DNA from: Burkholderiales bacterium | Lineage (GTDB): Bacteria; Pseudomonadota; Gammaproteobacteria; Burkholderiales; JAEUOS01 | Direction of reading: 5' to 3' | DNA: 36,080 nt | NCBI GenBank assembly: GCA_947473125.1 | Contig: CANJDH010000042.1 | Span: 1 to 36,080 of the forward strand | In this document: one piece after another, positions 7,876 through 16,134 of the stretch | Numbering within the stretch: the stretch's first letter is position 1 | Layout: every line of letters begins with the position of its first letter | Notes under the pieces: generated by a model | The model's input: only the letters and a program-made list of their open reading frames with translations | The model's database searches: none | Told to the model about the DNA's origin: nothing | Program-made: the position numbers and the translations under genes

Positions 7876-8781
7876 ATGAGCACCAGAAACCTCAGCGAAA
7901 AGAGCATCACCAAGGCCGTCATCGCGCGCAACAGCAAGGCCGAGTCGGCGCGCTTCAAAACCGTCATCACCAGCCTGGTGAAAAACCTGCACCGCTTCGC
8001 GCGCGACGTGAAGCTCACCGAAGACGAGTGGAACTACGGCATCGACTTCCTGACCCGCACCGGGCAATTGTGCAGCGACAAGCGCCAGGAGTTCATCCTG
8101 CTGTCGGATACGCTCGGCCTGTCGACCCTGGTCACGCAGCTCAACCACCACAGCCGCGGCAAGGAAACCGAGCAGACCGTGTTCGGCCCGTTCCACCGCG
8201 AAAAGGCGCCGGTGTATGCGATGGGCGACAACATCTCCAAGGGCATCCGCGGCGTGCCGTGCTTTGTCTCGGGCAAGATCAGTGATGCCAAGGGCAAGCC
8301 GATCGCCGGGGCGGTGCTCGATGTCTGGCACTCGGACGACGACGGCGCCTACGACGTGCAGCGCGCCGAGTGGAAGGGCGCGATGCGTATGCGCGGCGTG
8401 TTCAAGCCGGGGCCGGACGGCAAGTTCCACCTGCGCACCGTCCGCCCCAAGTATTACCCGGTGCCGACCGACGGCCCGACCGGCGAGCTGCTCAAGGCGG
8501 CGGCGCGCCATCCGATGCGCCCGGCGCACATCCACTTCATGGTCAACGCCAAGGGCTACGACCGGCTGGTCACGCACGTGTTCGTCAAGGGCGATGAATA
8601 CATCGATTCGGACGCCGTGTTCGGCGTGCGCGATTCGCTGATCAGCAAGTTCAAGATGCACAAGGCCGGCAAGGCGCCTGACGGTACCGTGGTGCGTACG
8701 CCGTATTGCACACTGCATTACGACTTCGTGATGCGCCCGGCAAAAAAGGCCGGTAAAAAGGACGGCGCGAGGAAAAAATAA
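7876..8781 (+). CDS. Intradiol ring-cleavage dioxygenase (hydroxyquinol/catechol 1,2-dioxygenase-like)
   Basis: A 301-residue non-haem Fe(III) dioxygenase that should cleave a catechol-type ring between the two hydroxyls. An N-terminal helical dimerisation domain (about residues 15-95) precedes the beta-sandwich. Predicted iron ligands are Tyr159 (DDDGAYDVQ), Tyr194 (PKYYPVPTDGP), His218 and His220 (PAHIHFMV). The wording of these motifs is closest to hydroxyquinol 1,2-dioxygenases. The start at ATG 7876 follows AAGGGA. The last 16 residues are a Lys/Arg-rich tail (AKKAGKKDGARKK) not usual in the family. No maleylacetate reductase or muconate-pathway gene is adjacent. Substrate (hydroxyquinol, catechol or chlorocatechol) is unproven. 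Confidence 0.88.
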   Translation: MSTRNLSEKSITKAVIARNSKAESARFKTVITSLVKNLHRFARDVKLTEDEWNYGIDFLTRTGQLCSDKRQEFILLSDTLGLSTLVTQLNHHSRGKETEQTVFGPFHREKAPVYAMGDNISKGIRGVPCFVSGKISDAKGKPIAGAVLDVWHSDDDGAYDVQRAEWKGAMRMRGVFKPGPDGKFHLRTVRPKYYPVPTDGPTGELLKAAARHPMRPAHIHFMVNAKGYDRLVTHVFVKGDEYIDSDAVFGVRDSLISKFKMHKAGKAPDGTVVRTPYCTLHYDFVMRPAKKAGKKDGARKK

Positions 8782-8804
8782 TCGCCCCATCCCGGTAATT
8801 GGCC

Positions 8805-8831
8805 GGAGAATGGCTCCTGGAGCCATTCTCC
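8805..8831. repeat. 27-base perfect palindrome of the dispersed repeat family
   Basis: The 13-base arm GGAGAATGGCTCC is followed by one T and then by its exact reverse complement. It lies 23 bases after the dioxygenase stop and 120 bases before the sulfatase ATG. It could form a hairpin in RNA, but no T-run follows, so a standard intrinsic terminator is unlikely. The GGCTCC-T-GGAGC core is shared with the copies at 19813 and 22074. Confidence 0.7.
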
Positions 8832-8951
8832 GTCGTGCATTGCGCGGCCGCATGGGCGCGCACGAAGCGCTTGCGGGAGCAACGCTTACAATGGGCGCGC
8901 ATTCCCGTCCGCTGCTTCCCGTCCGTTGTTTCGTCAGCCCACATCGCGCCG

Positions 8952-11282
8952 ATGACCGCTTCCGCTCCCACTGCTCCTCGCATCGGCCGCACCGTGGCCG
9001 ACTCCACGCCGCATTGGCCCGAGGCGCCTGCTGCACCCAAGGGCGCGCCCAATGTGCTGGTGGTGCTGTTCGACGATGTCGGTTTTTCCGACTTCGGCTG
9101 CTACGGCTCGCCGATCCGTACCCCCGCGATTGACGCACTTGCGGCCAAAGGCCTGCGCTATACCGGTTTTCACACCACCGCGATGTGCTCGACCACGCGC
9201 GCGGCCCTGCTCACCGGGCGCAACCACCATGCGGTGGGCGTTGGCTGCCTGGCCAATTTCGACAGCGGCTATCCGGGCTATCGCGGCAAGATTTCAAAAC
9301 AGGCCGGCACCCTTGCCGAGATGCTGCGCCCGCACGGCTACCGCAACTACATGCTCGGCAAATGGCATGTCACGCCGCTCACCGAGAGCGGCCCCGGCGG
9401 GCCTTACGACGGCTGGCCGCTGGGGCGCGGCTTCGACCGCTTCTATGGTTTTCTCGATGCCGAGACCGACCAGTATGCGCCCGAGCTGGTGCGCGACAAC
9501 ACCCATGTGGATCCGCCAGGTACCGGGTTGTCCAATGCGGAAACCGGTTACCACCTGTCGAGCGACCTGGTCGACGAAGCGATTCGCATGCTTGCCGACC
9601 ACCAGGGCGATTGCCCCGACAAGCCCTGGTTGATGTGGCTGGCGTTTGGAGCGGCGCATGCGCCGCATCAAGCCCCGGCCGACTTGATCCGCTCCTACGA
9701 CGCGGTGTTCGACCAGGGCTGGGATGTGGAGCGCGAGCAGCGCCTGGCGCGCCAGAAGGCGCTGGGCATCGTGCCGCAAGACACTACGCTTCCCGCGCGC
9801 AACGACCTGGTCGGCCCGTGGGACAAGTTGAGCCCCAACGAGCAGCGCGTCTACACGCGCCTGCAGTCGGCGTTTGCCGCGATGCTCGATCACGCCGACC
9901 AGCAGATTGCACGCCTCACGGCCTTTCTCGACACGGCGGGCATCGCCGACAACACCATCGTGCTGGTGCTGTCCGACAACGGCGCTTCCCAGGAGGGCGG
10001 CGTCGCCGGCATGGTCAACGCGATGGGCCCGTACAACCTGCGCATGGAGCCGATCGCCGAAAAGCTGCGCCGCATCGACGACATCGGCGGGCCGAACAGC
10101 CATTCGAATTTTCCGCTCGGCTGGGGCATGGCCTCGAACACGCCGCTCAAACGCTACAAGCAGAACACCCATGGCGGCGGCATTCGTGATCCGCTGGTGA
10201 TCGCCTGGCCGCGCGGCATCGCGGTGCGCGGCGAATTGCGCCACCAGTTTTGCCACGCGTCGGATTTGACGCCGACGCTGCTCGACACCATCGGCATCGG
10301 GGTGCCGCCTGAGGTCAACGGCGTGGCGCAAATGCCGCTCACCGGCGAGAGCTTTGCACCGAGCTTCACCAACCCGCAGGCGCCACGACGCCGGCGCCCG
10401 CAGTATTTTGAAATGTTCGGCCATCGCGGCATCTGGATGGATGGCTGGAAGGCGGTGGCCTACCACGCGCCCGGCACGCCGTTCGACAACGACCAGTGGG
10501 AGCTGTATCAGCTGGAGCGCGATTTTTCCGAGAACCACGATCTTGCAGCCGCCGAACCGGCGCGCCTCGCGAAAATGATAGCCCTGTGGTGGCAGGAGGC
10601 CGAACAAAACCAGGTGCTGCCGCTCGACGACCGCTTCGGCCCGCGCTTTGCCGAAAACGCGGCGCGCGTGCAGGGGCCGCGCAAGCGTTTTGTGTTCCAT
10701 CGCGGCATGGGCCACCTGCCGACCGACGTGGCGCCCGACGTGCGCAGCCGCAGCTATCGCATCGAAGCCGACGTGCGCCTCGATCTGGTCAATGGGGCCG
10801 TCAGCGAGGGCGTGCTGATCGCGCACGGCGACATGACCAGCGGCTACAGCCTGTACGTGAAAGACGGCCACCTGGTGCACGACCTCAACGTCGGCGGCCA
10901 CCACGCAGTACTGGTGTCTGCCGGAAAACTCAGCGCCGGCAACCACAAGCTCGGCGTGGTGGTGAAGCGTGCGCCGCCGCGCCCGGCAAGCGAGGTGCTG
11001 CCGCCAGCGGCCGCGATCAAGATGGGGCCGATCCCCGGCGCGGCGTCGATTGCCTTGACGATCGACGGCGAGCCTGATTCGACCCTCGACACGCCGATGG
11101 GCTTCGCCACGCTGATCTCGTGGTCGGGCCTCGATATCGGCCGCGATCGCGGCAGCCCGGTGGGCGATTACCCGGCGCCGTTTGCCTTCACCGGTTTGCT
11201 GCGCAAAGTGATCTTTGAAGTGTCGAATGACCAGCAGCTCGACGGCGACGCCGTCGGGCGTGCCGAGATGGGAAGGCAATGA
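8952..11282 (+). CDS. Arylsulfatase-type sulfatase (alkaline phosphatase superfamily)
   Basis: A 776-residue type I sulfatase predicted to hydrolyse a sulfate ester. Metal site: Asp41-Asp42 (LVVLFDDVGFSD) and Asp342-Asn343 (VLSDNGASQ). The formylglycine motif is Cys79-Ser-Thr-Thr-Arg83 in front of the signature AALLTGR; the third position is Thr where the C-x-P/A-x-R consensus expects Pro or Ala. Lys403 and His407 (YKQNTHGGG) complete the sulfate-binding set. A C-terminal beta-rich domain of about 200 residues gives the long form of the family. There is no signal peptide, so it is probably cytoplasmic. The start is the ATG at 8952, though without a clear Shine-Dalgarno; the frame is open to 8799. 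It overlaps the next gene by 4 bases. Confidence 0.92.
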   Translation: MTASAPTAPRIGRTVADSTPHWPEAPAAPKGAPNVLVVLFDDVGFSDFGCYGSPIRTPAIDALAAKGLRYTGFHTTAMCSTTRAALLTGRNHHAVGVGCLANFDSGYPGYRGKISKQAGTLAEMLRPHGYRNYMLGKWHVTPLTESGPGGPYDGWPLGRGFDRFYGFLDAETDQYAPELVRDNTHVDPPGTGLSNAETGYHLSSDLVDEAIRMLADHQGDCPDKPWLMWLAFGAAHAPHQAPADLIRSYDAVFDQGWDVEREQRLARQKALGIVPQDTTLPARNDLVGPWDKLSPNEQRVYTRLQSAFAAMLDHADQQIARLTAFLDTAGIADNTIVLVLSDNGASQEGGVAGMVNAMGPYNLRMEPIAEKLRRIDDIGGPNSHSNFPLGWGMASNTPLKRYKQNTHGGGIRDPLVIAWPRGIAVRGELRHQFCHASDLTPTLLDTIGIGVPPEVNGVAQMPLTGESFAPSFTNPQAPRRRRPQYFEMFGHRGIWMDGWKAVAYHAPGTPFDNDQWELYQLERDFSENHDLAAAEPARLAKMIALWWQEAEQNQVLPLDDRFGPRFAENAARVQGPRKRFVFHRGMGHLPTDVAPDVRSRSYRIEADVRLDLVNGAVSEGVLIAHGDMTSGYSLYVKDGHLVHDLNVGGHHAVLVSAGKLSAGNHKLGVVVKRAPPRPASEVLPPAAAIKMGPIPGAASIALTIDGEPDSTLDTPMGFATLISWSGLDIGRDRGSPVGDYPAPFAFTGLLRKVIFEVSNDQQLDGDAVGRAEMGRQ

Positions 11283-12298
11283 ACCCCGATTACCAGACCT
11301 GGGACGCCGGCAACGTCGTCCTGCAATCCGGCCGTACTTTCCAGGCCATGAAAATCGCCTACAAGACCTACGGCAGGCTCAACCCGGCCCGCTCTAACGT
11401 GATCGTGTTCCCGACCTCCTACAGCGCCCACCATACCGACCTGGAGTGGCTGGTGCGCAAGGGCGGGGCGCTCGATCCTGAGCGTTATTTCATCGTCATC
11501 CCCAACCTGTTCGGCAACGGCCTGTCGTCGTCGCCGTCGAATACGCCGTGGCCGCTCACCGGCGACCGTTACCCCGACGTCACCTACCACGATGCGGTAC
11601 GCGTGCAGCAACGCCTGCTCGCCGAGGTGTTCGGCATTTCCACCGTGCAACTGGTGTATGGCTGGTCGATGGGCGCGATGCAGGCCTACCACTGGGCGGT
11701 GGCGTTTCCCGACCTGGTCGAACGGATTGCGGTGGTCTGCGGTGCGGCACGCTGCGCGCCGCACAACGCAGTGTTTCTGGAGAGCGTGCGTGCGGCACTG
11801 AGCGCCGACGCGGCCTATCAGGACGGCGTGTTCAAAGCGCGCCCGGTGCGCGGCTACCGCGCCATGGGACGCGTGTACGCCGGCTGGGCGCTGTCGCAGG
11901 AGTTCTATCGCGAAGAGGTGTGGCGCAGCATTGGGTTTTCGTCGCTCGAAGATTTCATTGTGCGTTTCTGGGAGGCCAATTTTTCGCGGCGCGACCCGGC
12001 CGACCTGCTCGCGCAGCTGTGGACCTGGCAGCACGGCGACATCAGCGCCCATCCGGATTTCAATGGCGACCTGCCCAAAGCGCTCGCGTCGATCCGCGCG
12101 CGCGCGCTGTTGATGCCAGGGGACCACGACCTGTACTTTCGCGTCGAAGACAACCGCCGCGAAATGCAGCACCTAAAGCAGGCCGAACTCAAGCCGATTC
12201 CCTCGATCTGGGGTCACCGTGCCGGCAACCCGGCACAGAGCCCGGAAGATGCCGCATGCATCGAACACGCCGTGCGCCAATTGCTGGCGGCCGCATGA
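11279..12298 (+). CDS. MetX-like alpha/beta hydrolase
   Basis: A 339-residue alpha/beta-fold enzyme of the homoserine O-acetyltransferase-like group. The nucleophile elbow is GWSMGAMQAYHW with Ser130; the acid is Asp282 or Asp284 (PGDHDLYF) and the base His313 (WGHRAGNP). An oxyanion-loop region FGNGLSSSPSN at about residues 79-89 is typical of this subgroup, which differs from true MetX. It is thus more likely an esterase, acyltransferase or C-C hydrolase than a methionine-biosynthesis enzyme. The ATG overlaps the sulfatase stop (ATGA), so the two are translationally coupled and probably act on the same compound. Confidence 0.85.
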   Translation: MNPDYQTWDAGNVVLQSGRTFQAMKIAYKTYGRLNPARSNVIVFPTSYSAHHTDLEWLVRKGGALDPERYFIVIPNLFGNGLSSSPSNTPWPLTGDRYPDVTYHDAVRVQQRLLAEVFGISTVQLVYGWSMGAMQAYHWAVAFPDLVERIAVVCGAARCAPHNAVFLESVRAALSADAAYQDGVFKARPVRGYRAMGRVYAGWALSQEFYREEVWRSIGFSSLEDFIVRFWEANFSRRDPADLLAQLWTWQHGDISAHPDFNGDLPKALASIRARALLMPGDHDLYFRVEDNRREMQHLKQAELKPIPSIWGHRAGNPAQSPEDAACIEHAVRQLLAAA

Positions 12299-13536
12299 GC
12301 GCGGATCGCGCCGCAATCCGCGCGGCAGCGCCGATCCTGCTCGGCGCGGCGCTGATGCTGAGCCTCGCCATGGGCCTGCGCCAGAGCCTCGGCCTGTTCG
12401 TGCAGCCGGCCATCAAGGACATCTCCATCATGGTGGCCGACTTCACCATGGCGATTGCGATCCAGAACATCGCCTGGGGATTGTTGCAACCGGTGGCGGG
12501 CGCGCTTGCCGCGCGCTATGGCTTTCGCGTCGTGCTGGTGGCCGGCGCGGCGTTGTACGCCGTCGGCATGCTGACCCTGGCCACCACCCATCACTTGCTC
12601 GGCGTCATCCTCGGGGCCGGCGTCTTCATCGGTGCTGCGCTGGCCTGCTGCGGTTCGGGCATGGCGATGGCGGTCGCTTCCCGTCCGGTTCCTGCTGCCG
12701 TGCGCAGCACCGTGCTTGGCATGGTCTCGGCGTTAGGCTCGCTTGGCGCGCTGTTCACGGCGCCACTGGGCCAGTGGCTTGCCGAAGGTTGGGGCTGGCG
12801 CGTCGGTGTGTTCGGTTTCGCGGCTGTGGCGCTGATCATGCTGCCATTTGCGTGGATGGCAGGGCGGGTTGACAAGATCGTTACCCCGGCACGACCGCTG
12901 ACCGGCAAAGGCTCCGAGTCGGCGCGAGCGGTTCTGGGCCTGGCATTGCGCCATCGTGCATTCATGATCATGGCCGGCGCCTATTTTGTGTGCGGCCTGC
13001 AGCTGACTTTTCTCACCACCCACCTGCCTTCCTACCTGGCCTTGTGCGGGCAGGAACCGATGCTGGCTGCCAAGGCGCTGGGCACGATCGGGGCCTTCAA
13101 CGTCTTGGGCAGCCTGTTCTTCGGCTGGGCTGGAGGGCGCTGGTCCAAGCCCGCGCTTCTGGGCGGCATCTACGTCGTGCGTTCGCTGGTGCTGGCGTGG
13201 TATTTCAATGCGGCGCCGACACCAGACAGCACCATCGTATTTGCCGCGCTGATGGGCTTTCTCTGGCTGGGGGTGGCCCCGCTGGTCTCCGGTGCCGTGG
13301 TCGAGATGTTCGGGCTGCACTGGCAGGCCATGGTGCAGGGTCTGGCGTTTTCCAGCCACCAGGTTGGCAGTGCCCTGGGTGCGTTTGGCGGCGGTTACCT
13401 GTTCGATTTGTTCGGCAACTACCAGCTGGCGATGCAGATCGGTATCAGCATGGGGCTTGCGGCCGGCATTGTGCAGATGCTGTCCGGGCTGCCGTTTTGG
13501 GGTGGTGGAAAGCGAGTCGTCGCGGAACCGGCTTGA
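12295..13536 (+). CDS. MFS transporter
   Basis: A 413-residue, 12-helix major facilitator superfamily permease. The first helix region reads LLGAALMLSLAMGLRQSLGLF, the loop after helix 2 is LAARYGFRVVLVAGA (an MFS motif A variant), and a second set of helices starts near residue 220. The family-like sequence starts at ATG 12295, which overlaps the preceding stop (ATGA); the longer open frame back to 11548 is shadow sequence. It resembles oxalate/formate-type or monocarboxylate permeases only in general. As part of the sulfatase/hydrolase operon it probably imports the substrate of that pathway or exports a product. Confidence 0.9.
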   Translation: MSADRAAIRAAAPILLGAALMLSLAMGLRQSLGLFVQPAIKDISIMVADFTMAIAIQNIAWGLLQPVAGALAARYGFRVVLVAGAALYAVGMLTLATTHHLLGVILGAGVFIGAALACCGSGMAMAVASRPVPAAVRSTVLGMVSALGSLGALFTAPLGQWLAEGWGWRVGVFGFAAVALIMLPFAWMAGRVDKIVTPARPLTGKGSESARAVLGLALRHRAFMIMAGAYFVCGLQLTFLTTHLPSYLALCGQEPMLAAKALGTIGAFNVLGSLFFGWAGGRWSKPALLGGIYVVRSLVLAWYFNAAPTPDSTIVFAALMGFLWLGVAPLVSGAVVEMFGLHWQAMVQGLAFSSHQVGSALGAFGGGYLFDLFGNYQLAMQIGISMGLAAGIVQMLSGLPFWGGGKRVVAEPA

Positions 13537-13620
13537 TGGGATCTGTGCATGAGCGGATGGCGGAATCGGGCGAAGCCCGTGCGGTATAGTTTTCCCTCGT
13601 CGAAAAAACGGACCTCTCCC

Positions 13621-14520
13621 ATGTTGCTCTTCACCCCCCTGCCTGGCCGGTTCGGTGTATCGGTCACCGGCCTTGACCTGCGCGCGCCCCTTTCCGATGC
13701 CGATTTTTCCACACTGCGCGCGGCGTTCGATGAGCATGCGGTACTGGTCCTGCGCGGGCAACCGATCGATGATGGGCAGCAAATTGCCTTTGCGCGCCGT
13801 TTCGGCATGCTTGAGCGTACTCGCCTTGGCGCCCAGGGTCAGGGCAGCGAGTTGTCGATCCTGACCAATATCGGCCCGGACGGCGCCGTCGTGCCACCCT
13901 CGCACCGGCAATGGATCAACACGCTGGCAAACCAGTTGTGGCACAGCGATTCATCGTTCAAGCCAATTCCCGCGCTGGCCTCGATGCTTTCCGGCCGTAT
14001 CGTGCCGGCGCGTGGCGGTGAGACCGAGTTCATCGACATGCGAATGGTCTGGAACGCACTGCCTGATGCCTGGAAGGCGGAAATCGAAGGTTTGGTCGCC
14101 ATGCACAACCTGGCGCACTCGCGCGCGCAGGTGGATCCCGCGCACATGACGGCACAAGAACGGGCAGGCGTGCCGCCGGTGCGCCAGCCGATGGTGCGCA
14201 CGCTGCCTTCCGGTGCGAAGTCCTTGTACATCGGCTCTCACGTCGAAGGCATCGAAGGCATGGCCCAGGAGCTTGCCCGCGCGCTGCTGGCACGCCTGCT
14301 GGCCTTTGCGGCGCAACCTGCGCATGTTTACACCCACACATGGCAACCACATGACCTGCTGATCTGGGACAACCGGTCCACCCTGCATCGGGGGCGCCCG
14401 TTCGAACCGGCGCAGCCGCGCTATCTGGTGCGCGCCACTGTGGCAGGCGACGCACCCCTGCTCGAGCAAGCGCCGGTTGCGCTCGAAGCACACGGCGCAC
14501 GTGAACTGGTGATGCAGTGA
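13621..14520 (+). CDS. TauD/TfdA-family Fe(II)/2-oxoglutarate dioxygenase
   Basis: A 299-residue dioxygenase of the taurine/2,4-D dioxygenase family, which hydroxylates a carbon next to a sulfonate, ether or amine and so splits the bond, using 2-oxoglutarate and O2. The 2-His-1-Asp triad is His108-x-Asp110 (LWHSDSSFKP) and His256 (NRSTLHRGRPF), followed by the 2-oxoglutarate-binding Arg267 or Arg271 (PRYLVRA). The start ATG 13621 matches the family N-terminus (PLPGRFGVSVTGLDLRAPLS); the frame is open to 13549 but that part looks non-coding. It lies 84 bases after the MFS gene and overlaps the GMC gene by 4 bases. In this context it could attack an organosulfur or aryl-ether compound. Confidence 0.92.
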   Translation: MLLFTPLPGRFGVSVTGLDLRAPLSDADFSTLRAAFDEHAVLVLRGQPIDDGQQIAFARRFGMLERTRLGAQGQGSELSILTNIGPDGAVVPPSHRQWINTLANQLWHSDSSFKPIPALASMLSGRIVPARGGETEFIDMRMVWNALPDAWKAEIEGLVAMHNLAHSRAQVDPAHMTAQERAGVPPVRQPMVRTLPSGAKSLYIGSHVEGIEGMAQELARALLARLLAFAAQPAHVYTHTWQPHDLLIWDNRSTLHRGRPFEPAQPRYLVRATVAGDAPLLEQAPVALEAHGARELVMQ

Positions 14521-16130
14521 GCGCCAGCGCGGACTGGGACACCATCATCGTTGGCGCAGGTGCCGCCGGTTGCGTACTCGCTAACCGGCTGACTGCGTCG
14601 GGCCGCCACAAGGTGCTGGTGCTGGAAGCCGGCGGACCCGATAACCGGCTCTGGATCAAGGTGCCGGCCGGTGTCACGCGCACCATGTTTGATCCGGCGG
14701 TCGGCTGGAGCTATGAGAACGCGCCCGCACCGGAAACCGCCGATCGGGCGATACCGTGCCCGCGCGGCCGGGTGATTGGCGGCTCAAGCTCGATCAACGG
14801 CCACCTGTATGTGCGCGGGCAGGCCGATGACTATGCCGATTGGGTTGCCCAGGGTGCGGCGGGCTGGGGCTGGCAGGACGTGCTGCCTTATTTCAGGCGC
14901 GCCGAAACGCGCGCCGGCGGCGACGCTGCCGTGCGCGGTGTGGAAGGGCCGCTCCAGGTGACCGATCCACGCATGCAGCACCCCCTGTGCGAAGCCTTCA
15001 TCAGCGGCATGCAGAGCCTGGGCGAGCCACGCAATCCGGATTACAACCGCGGTGATCAGCACGGTACGGGCTATTACCAATACTTGATGAAAAACGGCCG
15101 GCGCTGGAGTGCGGCCGATGCCTATCTGCGCCCGGCAATTTCGCGTGCCAATCTGAAGGTGGAGATGCACGCGCAGGCCACGCGCATCGTGTTTGAAGGC
15201 CGGCGCGCCGTCGGGGTCGAGTACCGGCGTGGCGGTGCCATGCAGGTGGCACGTGCAGCCTGCGAGGTGATTCTGGCGGGCGGCGCGATCAACTCACCGC
15301 AATTGCTGCAGCTCTCCGGCGTGGGGGATCCTGCCCTGCTGGCGCAGCACGGGATTGGCGTGGTGCAGGCCGTGCCCGGCGTGGGCGAGAATCTGGTGGA
15401 CCACTACGCGGTGCGAATTGCGTCACGAGTGCGCGGCGTCGGCTCGCTCAACGAGCGTACCCATTTTCCGCGTCTGGTGCTCGAAGTGCTGAAGTACATG
15501 GTGGCGCGGCGCGGCGTGCTGGCAAGCGCCGTTGCGCACGCCTACGGTTTTGTTTGTGTGGCTCCAGAGGGTGGCCGGCCCGATCTGCAACTGCTGTTTG
15601 CGCCCGCCAGCTTCCAGGGCGGCAAGATGGGGCGGGCAAAAATGGAAACCGAGCCTGGCATGACCTGCGGTGTGCAGCAGTTGCGCCCCCTGAGCCGCGG
15701 GCACGTGCGCATCCAGGCTGCAGATCCGTTTGCTGCGCCGGTCATCCAGCCCAACTACCTGAAGCACGAGGCCGACGTCGCCACTCTGATTGCCGGGGTG
15801 CACTTCATGCGCAAGCTCTACGCAGCGGCGCCGCTGGCGCGCTATGTAGCGCACGAATCCTGGCCCGGGCCCGATGTGGCGAGCGACGCGCAGCTGGTCG
15901 AGTTTGCGCGCACCACCGGTTCCACCGTGTATCACCCGGTCGGCAGCTGTCGCATGGGCAGCGATGCCGACGCGCCGGTCGATGCGGCGACCTTGCGTGT
16001 CAACGGGTTGGCGGGCCTGCGCGTGATCGATGCCTCGGTAATGCCGTCGATGGTGTCCGGCAACACCTATGCAACCACCATCATGATTGCCGAGAAGGGT
16101 GCCGATCTGGTGCTGGCTGATCAAGGCTGA
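14517..16130 (+). CDS. GMC-family FAD oxidoreductase (choline-dehydrogenase-like)
   Basis: A 537-residue flavoprotein of the glucose-methanol-choline family that oxidises an alcohol. The N-terminal FAD site is TIIVGAGAAGCVLANRL (GAGAAG at 13-18), followed by VLEAGG and the flavin-contact segment GRVIGGSSSINGHLYVRG. The C-terminal catalytic region has YHPVGSCRMGSD, with the active-site His, and the partner Asn in SGNTYATT. It starts with GTG at 14517, overlapping the TauD stop (GTGA), so the two are coupled. It could oxidise the alcohol made by the dioxygenase, which is inference. It ends 4 bases from the convergent Lrp-type gene. Confidence 0.93.
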   Translation: MSASADWDTIIVGAGAAGCVLANRLTASGRHKVLVLEAGGPDNRLWIKVPAGVTRTMFDPAVGWSYENAPAPETADRAIPCPRGRVIGGSSSINGHLYVRGQADDYADWVAQGAAGWGWQDVLPYFRRAETRAGGDAAVRGVEGPLQVTDPRMQHPLCEAFISGMQSLGEPRNPDYNRGDQHGTGYYQYLMKNGRRWSAADAYLRPAISRANLKVEMHAQATRIVFEGRRAVGVEYRRGGAMQVARAACEVILAGGAINSPQLLQLSGVGDPALLAQHGIGVVQAVPGVGENLVDHYAVRIASRVRGVGSLNERTHFPRLVLEVLKYMVARRGVLASAVAHAYGFVCVAPEGGRPDLQLLFAPASFQGGKMGRAKMETEPGMTCGVQQLRPLSRGHVRIQAADPFAAPVIQPNYLKHEADVATLIAGVHFMRKLYAAAPLARYVAHESWPGPDVASDAQLVEFARTTGSTVYHPVGSCRMGSDADAPVDAATLRVNGLAGLRVIDASVMPSMVSGNTYATTIMIAEKGADLVLADQG

Positions 16131-16134
16131 AAGT

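Noticed and set aside
8805-8831. Intrinsic terminator after the dioxygenase gene
   Set aside because: The hairpin is strong but no T-tract follows on either strand, so I list it as a repeat.
7075-9138. A 687-codon open frame on the minus strand
   Set aside because: Antisense to the stress protein, dioxygenase and sulfatase start; no domain and no ribosome-binding site seen.
9294-11279. A 661-codon open frame on the minus strand
   Set aside because: It lies wholly antisense to the sulfatase gene and its translation is rich in Arg, His and Gln without any domain. High third-position GC removes stop codons from this antisense frame.
11548-12294. Long N-terminal extension of the MFS transporter
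   Set aside because: It overlaps the MetX-like gene in another frame; the ATG at 12295 gives a standard transporter N-terminus.
11279-12298. True homoserine O-acetyltransferase (MetX)
   Set aside because: The nucleophile elbow and following loops differ from MetX, and no methionine gene is adjacent.
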